The position numbers and the translations under genes are program-made. From the NCBI RefSeq assembly GCF_011299555.1, contig NZ_CP049857.1, positions 1,302,001 to 1,366,000 of the forward strand: DNA of 64,000 nucleotides, written 5' to 3'. A model generated the notes under the pieces. That model searched no databases and was not told the origin of the DNA. It was given only the letters and a program-made list of their open reading frames with translations. Positions 35,706-45,300 of this stretch are shown here, in pieces; the stretch's first letter is position 1, and each line of letters begins with the position of its first letter. This stretch comes from Dysgonomonas sp. HDW5A (lineage in GTDB: Bacteria; Bacteroidota; Bacteroidia; Bacteroidales; Dysgonomonadaceae).

Positions 35706-38700
35706 ATGGAAAACGGTAAACACATCAAACAAACAGAAGTACCTAAAAGAAGTGGCCTCAGGCTTCTCTCTCCCATTATGATGGTACTTATTATGCTCTT
35801 GTCAGGAATGACAATGAAAGCACAAACGGGAGGAAACATAACAGTATCAGGTATTGTTACAGATGGCAGTGGCGAAACTCTGATTGGAGCAAGTGTAGTA
35901 CAAAAAGGAACTACTAATGCTTCAATGACAGGATTAGATGGAGACTATAAACTGACAGTACCATCGAATGCAACACTTGTTGTTACTTATGTAGGGTTTA
36001 ATCCTAAAGAAGTACAAGTTAATGGAAAAACTAAACTAGACATCGTTGTATCGGAAGACACAAAACTTCTGGATGAAGTTGTAGTTACAGCATTAGGAAT
36101 CAAGAGAGATAAAAAATCTCTGGGTTATGCACTACAAGAAATCAAAGGAGACCAACTGATGGAAACAAGAGATCCTAACGTTGCAAATGCATTGGCCGGT
36201 AAAGTAGCCGGATTGCAGATCAAGCAAAACGGATCAGGCCCTGCGGGTTCTTCTCGTATCGTATTACGTGGCAATAACTCTATCGGAGGAAACAATCAGC
36301 CTCTAATAGTAGTCGATGGTGTGCCTATCGATAACTTCTCGGGAGGTACAGATGACTTATTCAACGGTGGTATAGACAAAGGATCAGGCCTATCGGATAT
36401 AGCTCCGGATGACATTGAGTCGATGTCAGTACTTAAAGGACCTGCAGCAGCAGCCCTTTATGGTTCACGCGCAGGTAATGGCGTAATCATGATCACTACC
36501 AAGAAAAGTTCAGGTAAAAAAGGCTTAGGCATTTCATACAACACCAACTTTGTTATTGAAAACCCTATGCAACTTCCTAAATACCAAAACACATATGGAC
36601 AAGGACTAAACGGCAAATATGACGTGACTGCCTCATCAAGCTGGGGAGAAAAAATGACAGGACAAACGGTAAAAGATGTAATAGGCAGAGATGCTGTATA
36701 TGCTTCTTACGGCAACGACCTTGAGGACATCATGCAAACCGGAACTACATGGACGAACAGTATTGACATAAGTAATAGTACCGACAAAGGAACTTTCCGT
36801 GTTGGTGTTATGAATTTATCTAACAAAGGAGTAGTACCAAATAGTTCTTTTGGAAGGACATCTGCAACAATCCGTGGAACAGCCAAATTATCAGACAAAT
36901 TCTCTGTTGACGCGAAGCTGACCTATATCAACCAACAAGCAGATAATAGAATTAAAATCGGAGGAGACCCCGATAATATTTTCTATAACTACTTGTTAAC
37001 ACCCCGCTCTGTTCATTTAACAGACTACAAAGACCAATCTTTATATCCTAATTATGGTTTTGCGCCAAACACAATTGCAACCGATGGTAGTGGTATAAAT
37101 TTGTCAGGCCTACCAGCCAGCTGGGTAAGTAACCACGGAGCAATGATAAGAAACCCATATTGGTCAATGTACAAAAATACAAATAGTGATAAGAGAAACC
37201 GTTTGATTGGATTTGGATCATTGAAATATGATTTTAATGACTGGTTAAACATTCAAGGACGTTATGGTATGGACTATTATGCTTCCCAATACAAGAACAG
37301 ACAAGCAACCAATACTCCTTTCTGGGAAAAATCGGGAGATTATAGAATAACCAATGAGTCTTTCTATGAAATCAACTCTGACTTCCTTATTACTGCAACC
37401 AGAGATTTATCAGACAAAATCGGTTTAGTAGCGACAGGAGGGGGAAACATAATGTACAGAAGACTAAATACTGAAAGAACTATCGCAAACGGGCTAGTTA
37501 TTCCAGATTTCTTTAGAATGGATAATGCTAAAAGAGCAACTACAGAAGATAGAATAACTCGCTCTCAAGTTAATTCTTTATATGCAACAGCGTCTTTTTC
37601 ATATGACAATACATTATATTTAGATTTAACAGCACGTAACGACTGGTCTTCAACTCTTAATCCCGACAATCGTTCATTCTTCTATCCATCAGTAGGAGCA
37701 AGTTGGTTGATTACAGAATCTTTGGATAAGTGGGATGTTAATCACTCTGCTATTAATTTTGCAAAACTACGTGTATCTTGGGCACAGGTAGGAAACTCTG
37801 CTGATGCATACCAATTATTGAACGAAAGAAATATCAGCGTAACCAACATAACAAATACATTAACAAACCAATCTGAATCTTATTTCTTTAGTCGCTTTGA
37901 CGAAACTAAGAGATTATATGATTTGAAAAACGAATTGGTTGAATCTTATGAAATAGGGCTTGAATTGAAAGCATTCAACAACCGTTTGGGACTAGACTTT
38001 GCATTCTACAATAAAGATGCTAAAGACCAGATTCTTAAAATGAATATCCCGGCTTCTTCAGGCTTTACTTATAAATATATTAATGCAGGTAATGTTCGAA
38101 ACAGAGGTATAGAGCTTGTTTTATCAGGAACCCCTGTTCAAACAAAAGACTTCCAATGGAGTATGGATGTTAACTACTCTAGAAACAAAAACACAATTGT
38201 TAAGTTATATCCAGGTGTTGAACAGCAAATCTTGAACCACGTTTCAACAAGAAGTCTTGTAGAAATAGTAGCAAAAGAAGGCGGCTCTTATGGAGATATT
38301 TATGGTATCCCATATCTACGTAATGACAACGGGGATATATTAATTGACGATTCGGGTCTTCCAATCTTCGACACCAACAAGAAGAAGCTAGGAAACTCCA
38401 GCCCTCTTTGGATGGGTGGTATTGTAAACTACCTGACATACAAAAACTTTGATGTAATGTTCCAAATAGACATGAGATATGGAGGTGATGTATACATGGG
38501 GTCTATAGCCAGAGGTATGGGTGCAGGAACTCTTGAAGGAACTCTTGCCGGCAGAGAAGGTATGACAGTTGAAGGAATCAGAAAATCTGACAATACTGCA
38601 AATACAACTCAAACCACAGCTCAGGAATATTGGGGCAGATTGGGATCAGGTTCAGAACCTTGGATTTATGATGCTACAAACATCAGATTCAGAGAGTTTA

Positions 38701-38915
38701 GCATTGGATACACTATACCAAGAAAAGCTTTAAGCAAAACTCCATTCCAAGCTATCAAACTGAGCCTTGTAGGAAGAAACCTATTTATGATCTACAGCAA
38801 AACAAAAGGATTTGATCCTGAAGCAGGATTTACTTCAAGTAATGCTCAAGGTATCGAATTTGGATCAATGCCAACTCTCCGCAGTTATGGATTTAACCTA
38901 AATGTTTCATTCTAA
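35706..38915 (+). CDS. SusC/RagA-family TonB-linked outer-membrane transporter
   Basis: About 1069 residues from the ATG at 35706 (MENGKHIK); an in-frame ATG at 35673 would add eleven unlikely residues. It has a long basic leader with hydrophobic core MMVLIMLLSGMTMKAQ, then a CarboxypepD_reg-like domain (VSGIVTDGSGETLIGASVVQ). LLDEVVVTALGI marks the TonB-box region, followed by a plug (PLIVVDGVPIDNFSG, AALYGSRAGNGVIMITTKK). The barrel ends in SYGFNLNVSF. The SusD partner follows 17 bases later. No adjacent degradative enzyme indicates the ligand. Confidence 0.95.
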   Translation: MENGKHIKQTEVPKRSGLRLLSPIMMVLIMLLSGMTMKAQTGGNITVSGIVTDGSGETLIGASVVQKGTTNASMTGLDGDYKLTVPSNATLVVTYVGFNPKEVQVNGKTKLDIVVSEDTKLLDEVVVTALGIKRDKKSLGYALQEIKGDQLMETRDPNVANALAGKVAGLQIKQNGSGPAGSSRIVLRGNNSIGGNNQPLIVVDGVPIDNFSGGTDDLFNGGIDKGSGLSDIAPDDIESMSVLKGPAAAALYGSRAGNGVIMITTKKSSGKKGLGISYNTNFVIENPMQLPKYQNTYGQGLNGKYDVTASSSWGEKMTGQTVKDVIGRDAVYASYGNDLEDIMQTGTTWTNSIDISNSTDKGTFRVGVMNLSNKGVVPNSSFGRTSATIRGTAKLSDKFSVDAKLTYINQQADNRIKIGGDPDNIFYNYLLTPRSVHLTDYKDQSLYPNYGFAPNTIATDGSGINLSGLPASWVSNHGAMIRNPYWSMYKNTNSDKRNRLIGFGSLKYDFNDWLNIQGRYGMDYYASQYKNRQATNTPFWEKSGDYRITNESFYEINSDFLITATRDLSDKIGLVATGGGNIMYRRLNTERTIANGLVIPDFFRMDNAKRATTEDRITRSQVNSLYATASFSYDNTLYLDLTARNDWSSTLNPDNRSFFYPSVGASWLITESLDKWDVNHSAINFAKLRVSWAQVGNSADAYQLLNERNISVTNITNTLTNQSESYFFSRFDETKRLYDLKNELVESYEIGLELKAFNNRLGLDFAFYNKDAKDQILKMNIPASSGFTYKYINAGNVRNRGIELVLSGTPVQTKDFQWSMDVNYSRNKNTIVKLYPGVEQQILNHVSTRSLVEIVAKEGGSYGDIYGIPYLRNDNGDILIDDSGLPIFDTNKKKLGNSSPLWMGGIVNYLTYKNFDVMFQIDMRYGGDVYMGSIARGMGAGTLEGTLAGREGMTVEGIRKSDNTANTTQTTAQEYWGRLGSGSEPWIYDATNIRFREFSIGYTIPRKALSKTPFQAIKLSLVGRNLFMIYSKTKGFDPEAGFTSSNAQGIEFGSMPTLRSYGFNLNVSF

Positions 38916-38932
38916 CACTAAAAACGTAAAAT

Positions 38933-40543
38933 ATGAAAACTAAAAATATAATATTATCCGGTCTTATTGGTCTTACCCTTCTAACCACATCTTGTGACAA
39001 CGGGTTTGACGCAATAAATACCAATCCGAATGTACCCGGAACAATAGATTACTATAAATCAGATCTGGCAACTGCTCTAAGAGCCGGAGCTACACTCGAT
39101 GGTGCAGATCTACATCAACGTATCAAAAGTATAAATGTAGATGTCTTCTCTCATTATCTGGAAAATGGTCCAGGAAGACGTAATTACACTCCCGCTGACT
39201 CTTACAATGAAGCATATTGGGGAGCACACTTCAGATGGATGTACCTATTAAATACGGTGATTGAAGATACAAAAGACAAGCCAGAACTTGCTAACTTTAC
39301 AGCTCTTGCTAAAGTATGGAGAGTATACATCCAATCACAAGCAACTGATTTCTTTGGCCCGATGCCATTTCCAAAAAATACTGCTGATGCAGAATTTGCA
39401 CCTTATGAACCTCTTGCTGATCAATACAAATTCTTCTATAATGAATTAAAGGAAGCCGTAGCCTTATTTGATGCGTCAAAAGCCTTTATGACCCCTGAAG
39501 ATAATATATACTTTGGTCAAGTAGACAAATGGAAGAGGTTTACAAACTCATTGCATTTACGCTTAGCATTAAGAGTATCTGAGATAGACCCTACATTATG
39601 TAAAACTGAAGCCCAAGCAGCAGTAAGCAATGCAGCAGGATTAATGGAGCTTAATGGCGATGCCAGAATCGGAAGCGTTACCGGTTGGGGAAATCAATAC
39701 CCATACTATATGTATCAGATAGGATGGGGAGGCAAATCTGTAATGGTTACATCCATGGAAAAAGTACTTACAGGTATTGGCGGTCTGGCTTATCACGGAC
39801 CAACGGGAGCTATCGCTCCAGCAAAAGTAGACCCTCGTGGAGCTAAATATTTTGACCCTAGCTCCAAGAACAAAGAGTGGAAAGGTATTGCTCCCGGACT
39901 TATGAGTAACGAAGTGAGTAATATGAATACTGATTTCGGATACATGAGCCAATTGTGGATCTTAACCAGTGACTCCAGACCAATGGATGTATTCTTATAT
40001 CCCGAAGTATGTTTCTTAATGGCTGAAGCGGTTGAAAGAGGCTTTGTTTCAGGATCAGGAACAGCTAAAGACTGGTATGAAAAAGGAGTAAAAGCATCTT
40101 TCCTAAACTGGGGAATTAGTGACGCCGATGCAACTGCCTATCTTGCTTCTGCAGCCAAGAATACTTGGGGTACTTCAGCTAATTACGATGATGCTACAGG
40201 AAACGGAAATACTAAACTTGAGAAAATCATAACTCAAAAATACATTGCAAACTATCCCGATCAAGCGTATCAGGCTTGGGATGACAAACGCAGATTAAAT
40301 CTTCCTGCATTTGATATTCCTAAATATATCGATCCGGGAGCAGGAACATACCCTAGCAACTCGAAAGATATCAAGAATCCTGAGAATTTCATTTCTCGTA
40401 TGACTTATCCTCAGTCTGAATCTTTGATAAATAATGCTAAATACCTTGAAGGTGTGGCACAATTAAGAGATGGAGATAAAACATCTTCTCCTCTATGGTG
40501 GGCATCGAAAAGAAGTAATTATGTTACATCTGTTGTAAATTAA
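38933..40543 (+). CDS. SusD/RagB-family nutrient-binding lipoprotein
   Basis: A 536-residue lipoprotein; leader MKTKNIILSGLIGLTLLTTSC with lipid Cys at 21. Family landmarks are INTNPNVPGTIDYYKSD at the mature start, ATDFFGPMPFPKN (about 138-150), WKRFTNSLHLRLALRVSEID (about 202-221) and YPEVCFLMAEAVERGF. It belongs to the same SusD-like_2 type as the other two SusD proteins in the window. It works with the SusC encoded 17 bases upstream. A hairpin terminator follows. Confidence 0.93.
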   Translation: MKTKNIILSGLIGLTLLTTSCDNGFDAINTNPNVPGTIDYYKSDLATALRAGATLDGADLHQRIKSINVDVFSHYLENGPGRRNYTPADSYNEAYWGAHFRWMYLLNTVIEDTKDKPELANFTALAKVWRVYIQSQATDFFGPMPFPKNTADAEFAPYEPLADQYKFFYNELKEAVALFDASKAFMTPEDNIYFGQVDKWKRFTNSLHLRLALRVSEIDPTLCKTEAQAAVSNAAGLMELNGDARIGSVTGWGNQYPYYMYQIGWGGKSVMVTSMEKVLTGIGGLAYHGPTGAIAPAKVDPRGAKYFDPSSKNKEWKGIAPGLMSNEVSNMNTDFGYMSQLWILTSDSRPMDVFLYPEVCFLMAEAVERGFVSGSGTAKDWYEKGVKASFLNWGISDADATAYLASAAKNTWGTSANYDDATGNGNTKLEKIITQKYIANYPDQAYQAWDDKRRLNLPAFDIPKYIDPGAGTYPSNSKDIKNPENFISRMTYPQSESLINNAKYLEGVAQLRDGDKTSSPLWWASKRSNYVTSVVN

Positions 40544-40570
40544 ACACCTTCTATTTACTATAGATATTTA

Positions 40571-40610
40571 AAAGAAGAAGAAGAAGTGCAAAGCGTAACA
40601 ACTTTGCACT
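40571..40610 (+). terminator. Terminator after susD, with an AAG triplet run
   Basis: AGTGCAAAG (40585-40593) pairs with CTTTGCACT (40602-40610), then CTTTGTTTTC. It is preceded by about five AAG triplets from 40571. Confidence 0.65.
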
Positions 40611-40802
40611 CTTTGTTTTCAACAACATTCTCAAAAGCTAAAACTAGTATTCAACAATACAGAGACGACTGACAAACCAGCAACTCAACAAAAGAATTAA
40701 TGTCATTTCTAAAAGGAAAAACCAGTATTTCGCCCTATCAAAAAAATAATGTATAAGCGAAAATACCTTATGGAGAACAAATCGTTTGAACTTTAAAATG
40801 AC

Positions 40803-40810
40803 TATCTTTG
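40803..40810 (+). promoter_or_regulatory. Probable promoter -7 box of the NagB-like/PIG-L gene
   Basis: TATCTTTG, 45 bases before the ATG at 40855. It lies downstream of the alternative ATG at 40786, which argues for the later start. Confidence 0.6.
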
Positions 40811-40854
40811 TTAATCATGGTTCAGTCTTAAATAAAACCGTAATAAAAGAAGAT

Positions 40855-42843
40855 ATGAAAACAGATTTAAGTTCTCAGATTACATTAGAACGGATACCTC
40901 AGAGATATTATCATCCGACTAATGCTTTTGAGCAAACCGCATTGACACGCTATGAAAAAATTGACACTCAGATCTACGAGTCGTCAAAAGCAGCATCCAA
41001 TTACGTTGCCAGAAAAATTGGCGAAGAAATAAGAAGAAAACAAGAAGCCAAAGAGTACTATGTATTGGCTCTTCCGGGAGGACATTCACCACAAACCATC
41101 TATCAAGAACTGGTAAGATTACACCAAGAGGAAAAATTAAGTTTCCAGAATGTAGTGATCTTTAGTGTATATGAATACTACCCTCTTCAAAAAGGATCGG
41201 ATAGCAACCTACAATTATTAAAAGATCTATTATTAGATCATGTAGATATAGATTGGACTAAGGTATTTTCGCCTGATGGAGAAATTGCCAAAGACCAAAT
41301 CTTCTCACACTGCAAATCTTATGAAGATAAGATCGAAAGCTATGGAGGAATAGATCACCTTTTACTTGGGTTAGGTAGAGGAGGAAATATCGGAGTAAAT
41401 ATCCCCGGTTCAAACATCAACTCTCAGACTCGTATCATTCTACTTGACAATCAGTCTCGCAAAGAAGCAACCAATACATTTGGATCTTTAGACAAAGTAC
41501 CCGAAAGTGCTATCACTATGGGTATATCGACTATGCTAAAAGCTAAAAAGATCACCTTAATCGCTTGGGGAGAAGATAAAGCTCATAGTGTAAAAGATGT
41601 TGTAGAGGGTAAAAAAAGTGATGCAATACCAGCCTCTTGGTTGCAAAACCACCCTAATGTAAAGATATTTACAGATCTTAATTCGGCATACGATCTAACC
41701 AGAATAAGCAAACCTTGGTTAGTAACCAGCTGTGATTGGACAAATCAACTGATTCGCCGTGCCATAGTTTGGCTATGTTTCGAGGTCGATAAACCAATTC
41801 TTAAATTAACGAATAAAGATTATCAAGATAACAGTCTTGGTGAGCTTCTAGCATTATACGGCTCGGCATACAACGTGAACATTAAGGTGTTTAATGATTT
41901 GCAACACACTATTACAGGATGGCCAGGAGGAAAACCCAATGCAGACGACACAAATCGTCCCGAAAGAGCAGCCCCATACCCAAAACGTGTAATCATATTC
42001 AGTCCACACCCCGATGATGATGTTATCTCAATGGGAGGAACTTTCCAACGTTTAGTGAATCAGAAGCATGATGTACATGTTGCATATCAGACATCGGGTA
42101 ATATTGCCGTTGGTGACGAAGAAGTAATTCGCTATGCATCTCTCATGGAGAATGTACGCGCTAAATACAGTCCGAACGATACCATTTTGAAAGAAGAATT
42201 AACAAAAGTTCTAAACTTCTTAATGAAAGAAAAGAAAGCCGGAGATGAAGATACCGCGGATGTATTATTCATGAAAGGACGTATTCGTCGTGAAGAAGCT
42301 ACTGCCGGATGTCGCTTTGTCGGAATAAAAGATTCAAAAATAAAATTCCTGGATCTGCCTTTCTACGAAACAGGAAAAGTAAAGAAGAATCCAATATCAG
42401 AAGCAGATATAAAGATTGTAAAAGAATATTTACAGGAAATCAAACCTCATCAGGTATTTGTTGCAGGAGATTTAGCCGATCCTCACGGAACACATAAAGT
42501 TTGTCTGGATGCAATTCTAGCAGCTGTAGATGAATTAAAAAACGAAAAAACAGAATGGCTTAAAGATTGCCGCTTCTGGATGTACCGTGGAGCTTGGGCT
42601 GAATGGGAAATTGACTTCATTGAAATGGCTGTCCCTATCTCTCCCGAAGAATTGCGTTCTAAACGTTTATCGATTCTTAAGCACCAGTCTCAGATGGAAA
42701 GTGCTCCATTCTTGGGTAATGATGAACGCCTATTCTGGCAACGTTCTGAAGATAGAAACCATGCTACTGCCGAATTATATCGCAGACTAGGGCTAGCTTC
42801 GTATGAAGCTATCGAAGCTTTTGTTGAATACAAGCCTCTTTAA
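40855..42843 (+). CDS. NagB-like pseudoenzyme domain fused to a PIG-L/LmbE deacetylase
   Basis: About 662 residues. Residues 35-285 follow the NagB (glucosamine-6-phosphate deaminase) fold, but the catalytic motifs are lost. VYEYYPL (105-111) replaces MDEYVGL, and LGRGGNIGVNIPGS replaces [14 protein letters not shown], so the catalytic Asp, His and Glu are gone. From about 375 a PIG-L deacetylase domain begins, with zinc motif HPDDD (385-389) and DPHGTHK (542-548), both intact. PIG-L enzymes remove N-acetyl groups from GlcNAc-type substrates. A true nagB follows. The pairing suggests deacetylation feeding deamination of amino sugars, which is inference. Such fusions are annotated as NagB in Bacteroides. 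Confidence 0.88.
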   Translation: MKTDLSSQITLERIPQRYYHPTNAFEQTALTRYEKIDTQIYESSKAASNYVARKIGEEIRRKQEAKEYYVLALPGGHSPQTIYQELVRLHQEEKLSFQNVVIFSVYEYYPLQKGSDSNLQLLKDLLLDHVDIDWTKVFSPDGEIAKDQIFSHCKSYEDKIESYGGIDHLLLGLGRGGNIGVNIPGSNINSQTRIILLDNQSRKEATNTFGSLDKVPESAITMGISTMLKAKKITLIAWGEDKAHSVKDVVEGKKSDAIPASWLQNHPNVKIFTDLNSAYDLTRISKPWLVTSCDWTNQLIRRAIVWLCFEVDKPILKLTNKDYQDNSLGELLALYGSAYNVNIKVFNDLQHTITGWPGGKPNADDTNRPERAAPYPKRVIIFSPHPDDDVISMGGTFQRLVNQKHDVHVAYQTSGNIAVGDEEVIRYASLMENVRAKYSPNDTILKEELTKVLNFLMKEKKAGDEDTADVLFMKGRIRREEATAGCRFVGIKDSKIKFLDLPFYETGKVKKNPISEADIKIVKEYLQEIKPHQVFVAGDLADPHGTHKVCLDAILAAVDELKNEKTEWLKDCRFWMYRGAWAEWEIDFIEMAVPISPEELRSKRLSILKHQSQMESAPFLGNDERLFWQRSEDRNHATAELYRRLGLASYEAIEAFVEYKPL

Positions 42844-42859
42844 GCCCTAAATAATAATA

Positions 42860-42896
42860 AAAGAAAGATAGGCTTGAATAAAGTCTATCTTTCTTT
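42860..42896 (+). terminator. Hairpin after the NagB-like/PIG-L gene
   Basis: AAAGAAAGATAG pairs exactly with CTATCTTTCTTT around a 13-base loop. There is no T-run beyond the U-rich right arm, so it may be a terminator or a processing/stability hairpin. Confidence 0.55.
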
Positions 42897-42935
42897 ATGA
42901 TTAACTATTGGAACCTCTTCTTCCAAAACAATAAA

Positions 42936-42950
42936 AAGGTCTGAGACCTT
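42936..42950. repeat. Dispersed palindrome before nagB
   Basis: Perfect AAGGTCTGAGACCTT in CTTCCAAAACAATAAA-core-AAAT context, 30 bases before nagB and in the gene orientation. Taken as the reference copy. Confidence 0.85.
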
Positions 42951-42980
42951 AAATATGAATAACCATAAACACTATACAAC

Positions 42981-43793
42981 ATGAGATTAATTATTCAGGC
43001 AGATTTTAACAACCTATCAAAATGGGCAGCAAATTATGTCGCAGCAAAAATTAATGAAGCTAAACCAACAGCAGATAAACCTTTTGTTCTAGGGTTACCT
43101 ACCGGATCTTCTCCATTGGGAATGTATAAAAGCCTTATCGAATTAAATAAAAAAGGAGTCGTTTCTTTTAAAAATATAATCACTTTCAATATGGATGAAT
43201 ATGTAGGTTTACCTCAAAATCATCCTCAAAGCTATTACACATTTATGTGGGATAACTTTTTCAATCACGTAGATATCAACAAAGAAAATGTAAATATACT
43301 GAATGGTAATGCAGCCGATCTTGATAAAGAATGTGCCGCATACGAAGCTAAAATGAAATCGGTAGGTGGTGTAGACTTATTTTTAGGAGGCATCGGACCC
43401 GATGGGCATATTGCTTTCAATGAACCAGGATCGTCATTGTCTTCCAGAACACGTGTAAAAACATTAACAAAGGATACAATTATTGCTAATTCAAGATTTT
43501 TCGACAACGACATCAACAAAGTTCCTAAAACTTCTGTAACTGTAGGCGTTGGTACAATATTGGATGCCAAAGAAGTATTAATTATGGTAAATGGCCACAA
43601 TAAAGCAAGAGCATTAGCTCAGGCTGTTGAGGGATCAATAAACCAAATGTGGACTATTACAGCACTACAGCTTCACGAAAAAGCAATCATTGTATGTGAT
43701 GAAGCTGCAACCGAAGAACTTAAAGTTGGAACATACAGATATTTCAAGGATATAGAGGGAGAAAACCTAAATCCTGATTCTTTACTGAAATAA
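42981..43793 (+). CDS. nagB: Glucosamine-6-phosphate deaminase
   Basis: Converts glucosamine 6-phosphate to fructose 6-phosphate and ammonia. The 270-residue protein has all motifs intact: [13 protein letters not shown] (about 40-52, phosphate site), [17 protein letters not shown] with the catalytic Asp, and [20 protein letters not shown] carrying Asp, His and Glu. Full length, in contrast to the degenerate NagB domain encoded upstream. It ends in a clear terminator. A palindrome copy sits in its leader. Confidence 0.98.
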   Translation: MRLIIQADFNNLSKWAANYVAAKINEAKPTADKPFVLGLPTGSSPLGMYKSLIELNKKGVVSFKNIITFNMDEYVGLPQNHPQSYYTFMWDNFFNHVDINKENVNILNGNAADLDKECAAYEAKMKSVGGVDLFLGGIGPDGHIAFNEPGSSLSSRTRVKTLTKDTIIANSRFFDNDINKVPKTSVTVGVGTILDAKEVLIMVNGHNKARALAQAVEGSINQMWTITALQLHEKAIIVCDEAATEELKVGTYRYFKDIEGENLNPDSLLK

Positions 43794-43813
43794 GGCTATA
43801 AAACTTTATATAT

Positions 43814-43846
43814 AAAAGCAGTCCATAATTCAATTGGACTGCTTTT
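43814..43846 (+). terminator. Terminator after nagB
   Basis: AAAAGCAGTCCA pairs with TGGACTGCTTTT, followed by T and CTG. Confidence 0.85.
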
Positions 43847-43893
43847 TCTGTAAATACCATACTTATGGGATTTCATTTTACAAAAGACAATTA

Positions 43894-43901
43894 TAACTTT
43901 G
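43894..43901 (+). promoter_or_regulatory. Probable promoter -7 box of the TlpA-like gene
   Basis: TAACTTTG, giving a leader of about 100 bases that contains the palindrome at 43981. Confidence 0.5.
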
Positions 43902-43980
43902 TATCCTAAATAATACGCAAAATAACAGCAAGCAATTAATTCAGAATTATTTATCAATTATAACTTGCTTAAGTAATAAA

Positions 43981-43995
43981 TAGGTCTGTGACCTA
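43981..43995. repeat. Dispersed palindrome with swapped outer pair
   Basis: TAGGTC-TGT-GACCTA. Compared with AAGGTC..GACCTT the outermost A/T pair is T/A on both sides, so symmetry is kept. Preceded by TTGCTTAAGTAATAAA, 12 bases before the next start. Confidence 0.8.
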
Positions 43996-44007
43996 AAATA
44001 GATAACA

Positions 44008-45237
44008 ATGAAAAAATATTTAATATTAGGACTCTCTGCGACGCTAGCATTAGCTTCTTGCAAAAATGACAAACAAGAAAGCCCCAAATTAAAAGATGGA
44101 AAATGGCATGCCGAATTTAACGCCAAAGATGGAAGTATTCCGTTCTCATTCGAAGTAGAAAAAGGCAGCTCCGACAGTTCGGCAGTTGTAACTCTGATAA
44201 ACGGAGCCGAGCGGGTGCCATTGGAAGGTGTAACATATAAAGGAGACAGCATCTTTATTCCTATAAAAGCATATGACACAGAACTTAAAGGAGTAATAAA
44301 AGGGGATTCTATTTCTGGTATTTTCAGAAGATTATTCTCCGAAGAAGATAAAGGATTGGAATTTAAAGCTGTATATGGAGCTACTCCCCGATTCGTAACA
44401 GAAGGTACCTCAGCCGATTCCTTAGATGGTAAATGGGATATACAGTTTATTACTGACTCTGAGACTAAAAATAACGTAGGCATATTTAGTCAAAAAGATG
44501 GTATACTTACAGGCTCTATTCTAACAAATTCGGGCGACTTCCGTTACCTGGAAGGAGTTTCTGATAAAAACGGGTTCAGACTATCTGCATTTGCCGGACT
44601 AAGTCCCTACCTTATCCAAGGTAAATTTACAGATAAAGATAATTTTGAAGGTGAATTTATTACAGCCAAAGGTAGCCAAAAGATAAAAGGAACACGAAAC
44701 CCGAATGCTCGCCTAGCTGATCCTTATGGACTTACTCAATTGAAAAAAGGGTATAACTCTATTGACTTGAAACTACGTGACCTGAAAGGTAACGAGGTCT
44801 CATTGACTGATCCTAAATTTAAGGACAAAGTAGTTATCATTTCAATTTTAGGGAGTTGGTGTCCAAACTGTTTAGACGAAGCAGAGTTTTTAGCCCCTTG
44901 GTACAAAGAAAATAAAGATAGAGGTGTAGAAATTGTAGGACTTGCTTTTGAACGTAAAGACGACCCAGAGTATATACAAAAGGTATTATCGAATCTGGTA
45001 AAGAAATATGATATTACTTATGATATACTTGTCGGAGGAAAAATCAGTGATTCCGAAAAAGTATTATCTGCTCTTGATGGTGGCTTAAAAAGCTACCCTA
45101 CAACTATATTTATTGACAAGAAAGGTGTAGTGAGAAAAATTCATACAGGGTTTAACGGACCTGCAACAGGATTATTTTATGACGAATTCAAAACCGATTT
45201 TAATAAACTGGTAAATGAATTGCTTGCTGAAAAATAA
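44008..45237 (+). CDS. TlpA-like thioredoxin-fold lipoprotein
   Basis: A 409-residue lipoprotein; leader ends ALASC with lipid Cys at 18. Residues 25-235 form a beta-rich N-terminal part without a name I recognise (repeated GKW and ITGSI/GVIKGDSISG-type strands). The TlpA/AhpC-TSA thioredoxin domain runs from about 245 to the end, with redox motif SWCPNC near residue 285 and the cis-Pro in SYPTTIFID. It is probably a periplasm-facing thiol oxidoreductase for envelope proteins. It is expressed from its own promoter box after nagB and ends in a terminator shared with the convergent gene. Confidence 0.88.
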   Translation: MKKYLILGLSATLALASCKNDKQESPKLKDGKWHAEFNAKDGSIPFSFEVEKGSSDSSAVVTLINGAERVPLEGVTYKGDSIFIPIKAYDTELKGVIKGDSISGIFRRLFSEEDKGLEFKAVYGATPRFVTEGTSADSLDGKWDIQFITDSETKNNVGIFSQKDGILTGSILTNSGDFRYLEGVSDKNGFRLSAFAGLSPYLIQGKFTDKDNFEGEFITAKGSQKIKGTRNPNARLADPYGLTQLKKGYNSIDLKLRDLKGNEVSLTDPKFKDKVVIISILGSWCPNCLDEAEFLAPWYKENKDRGVEIVGLAFERKDDPEYIQKVLSNLVKKYDITYDILVGGKISDSEKVLSALDGGLKSYPTTIFIDKKGVVRKIHTGFNGPATGLFYDEFKTDFNKLVNELLAEK

Positions 45238-45266
45238 TGGTTATTGGTTTTTATGGGTAAAAAGAG

Positions 45267-45300
45267 AAACGATCAGAAGTATTACTTCTGATCGTTTTTT
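45267..45300. terminator. Bidirectional terminator between convergent genes
   Basis: AAACGATCAGAAGT, ATT loop, exact complement, then TTTT. It overlaps the last bases of the DUF389 gene. Confidence 0.85.

Noticed and set aside
40571-40587. AAG triplet run as a phase-variation repeat
   Set aside because: Only about five units, located after the susD stop codon, so changes would not affect a reading frame.
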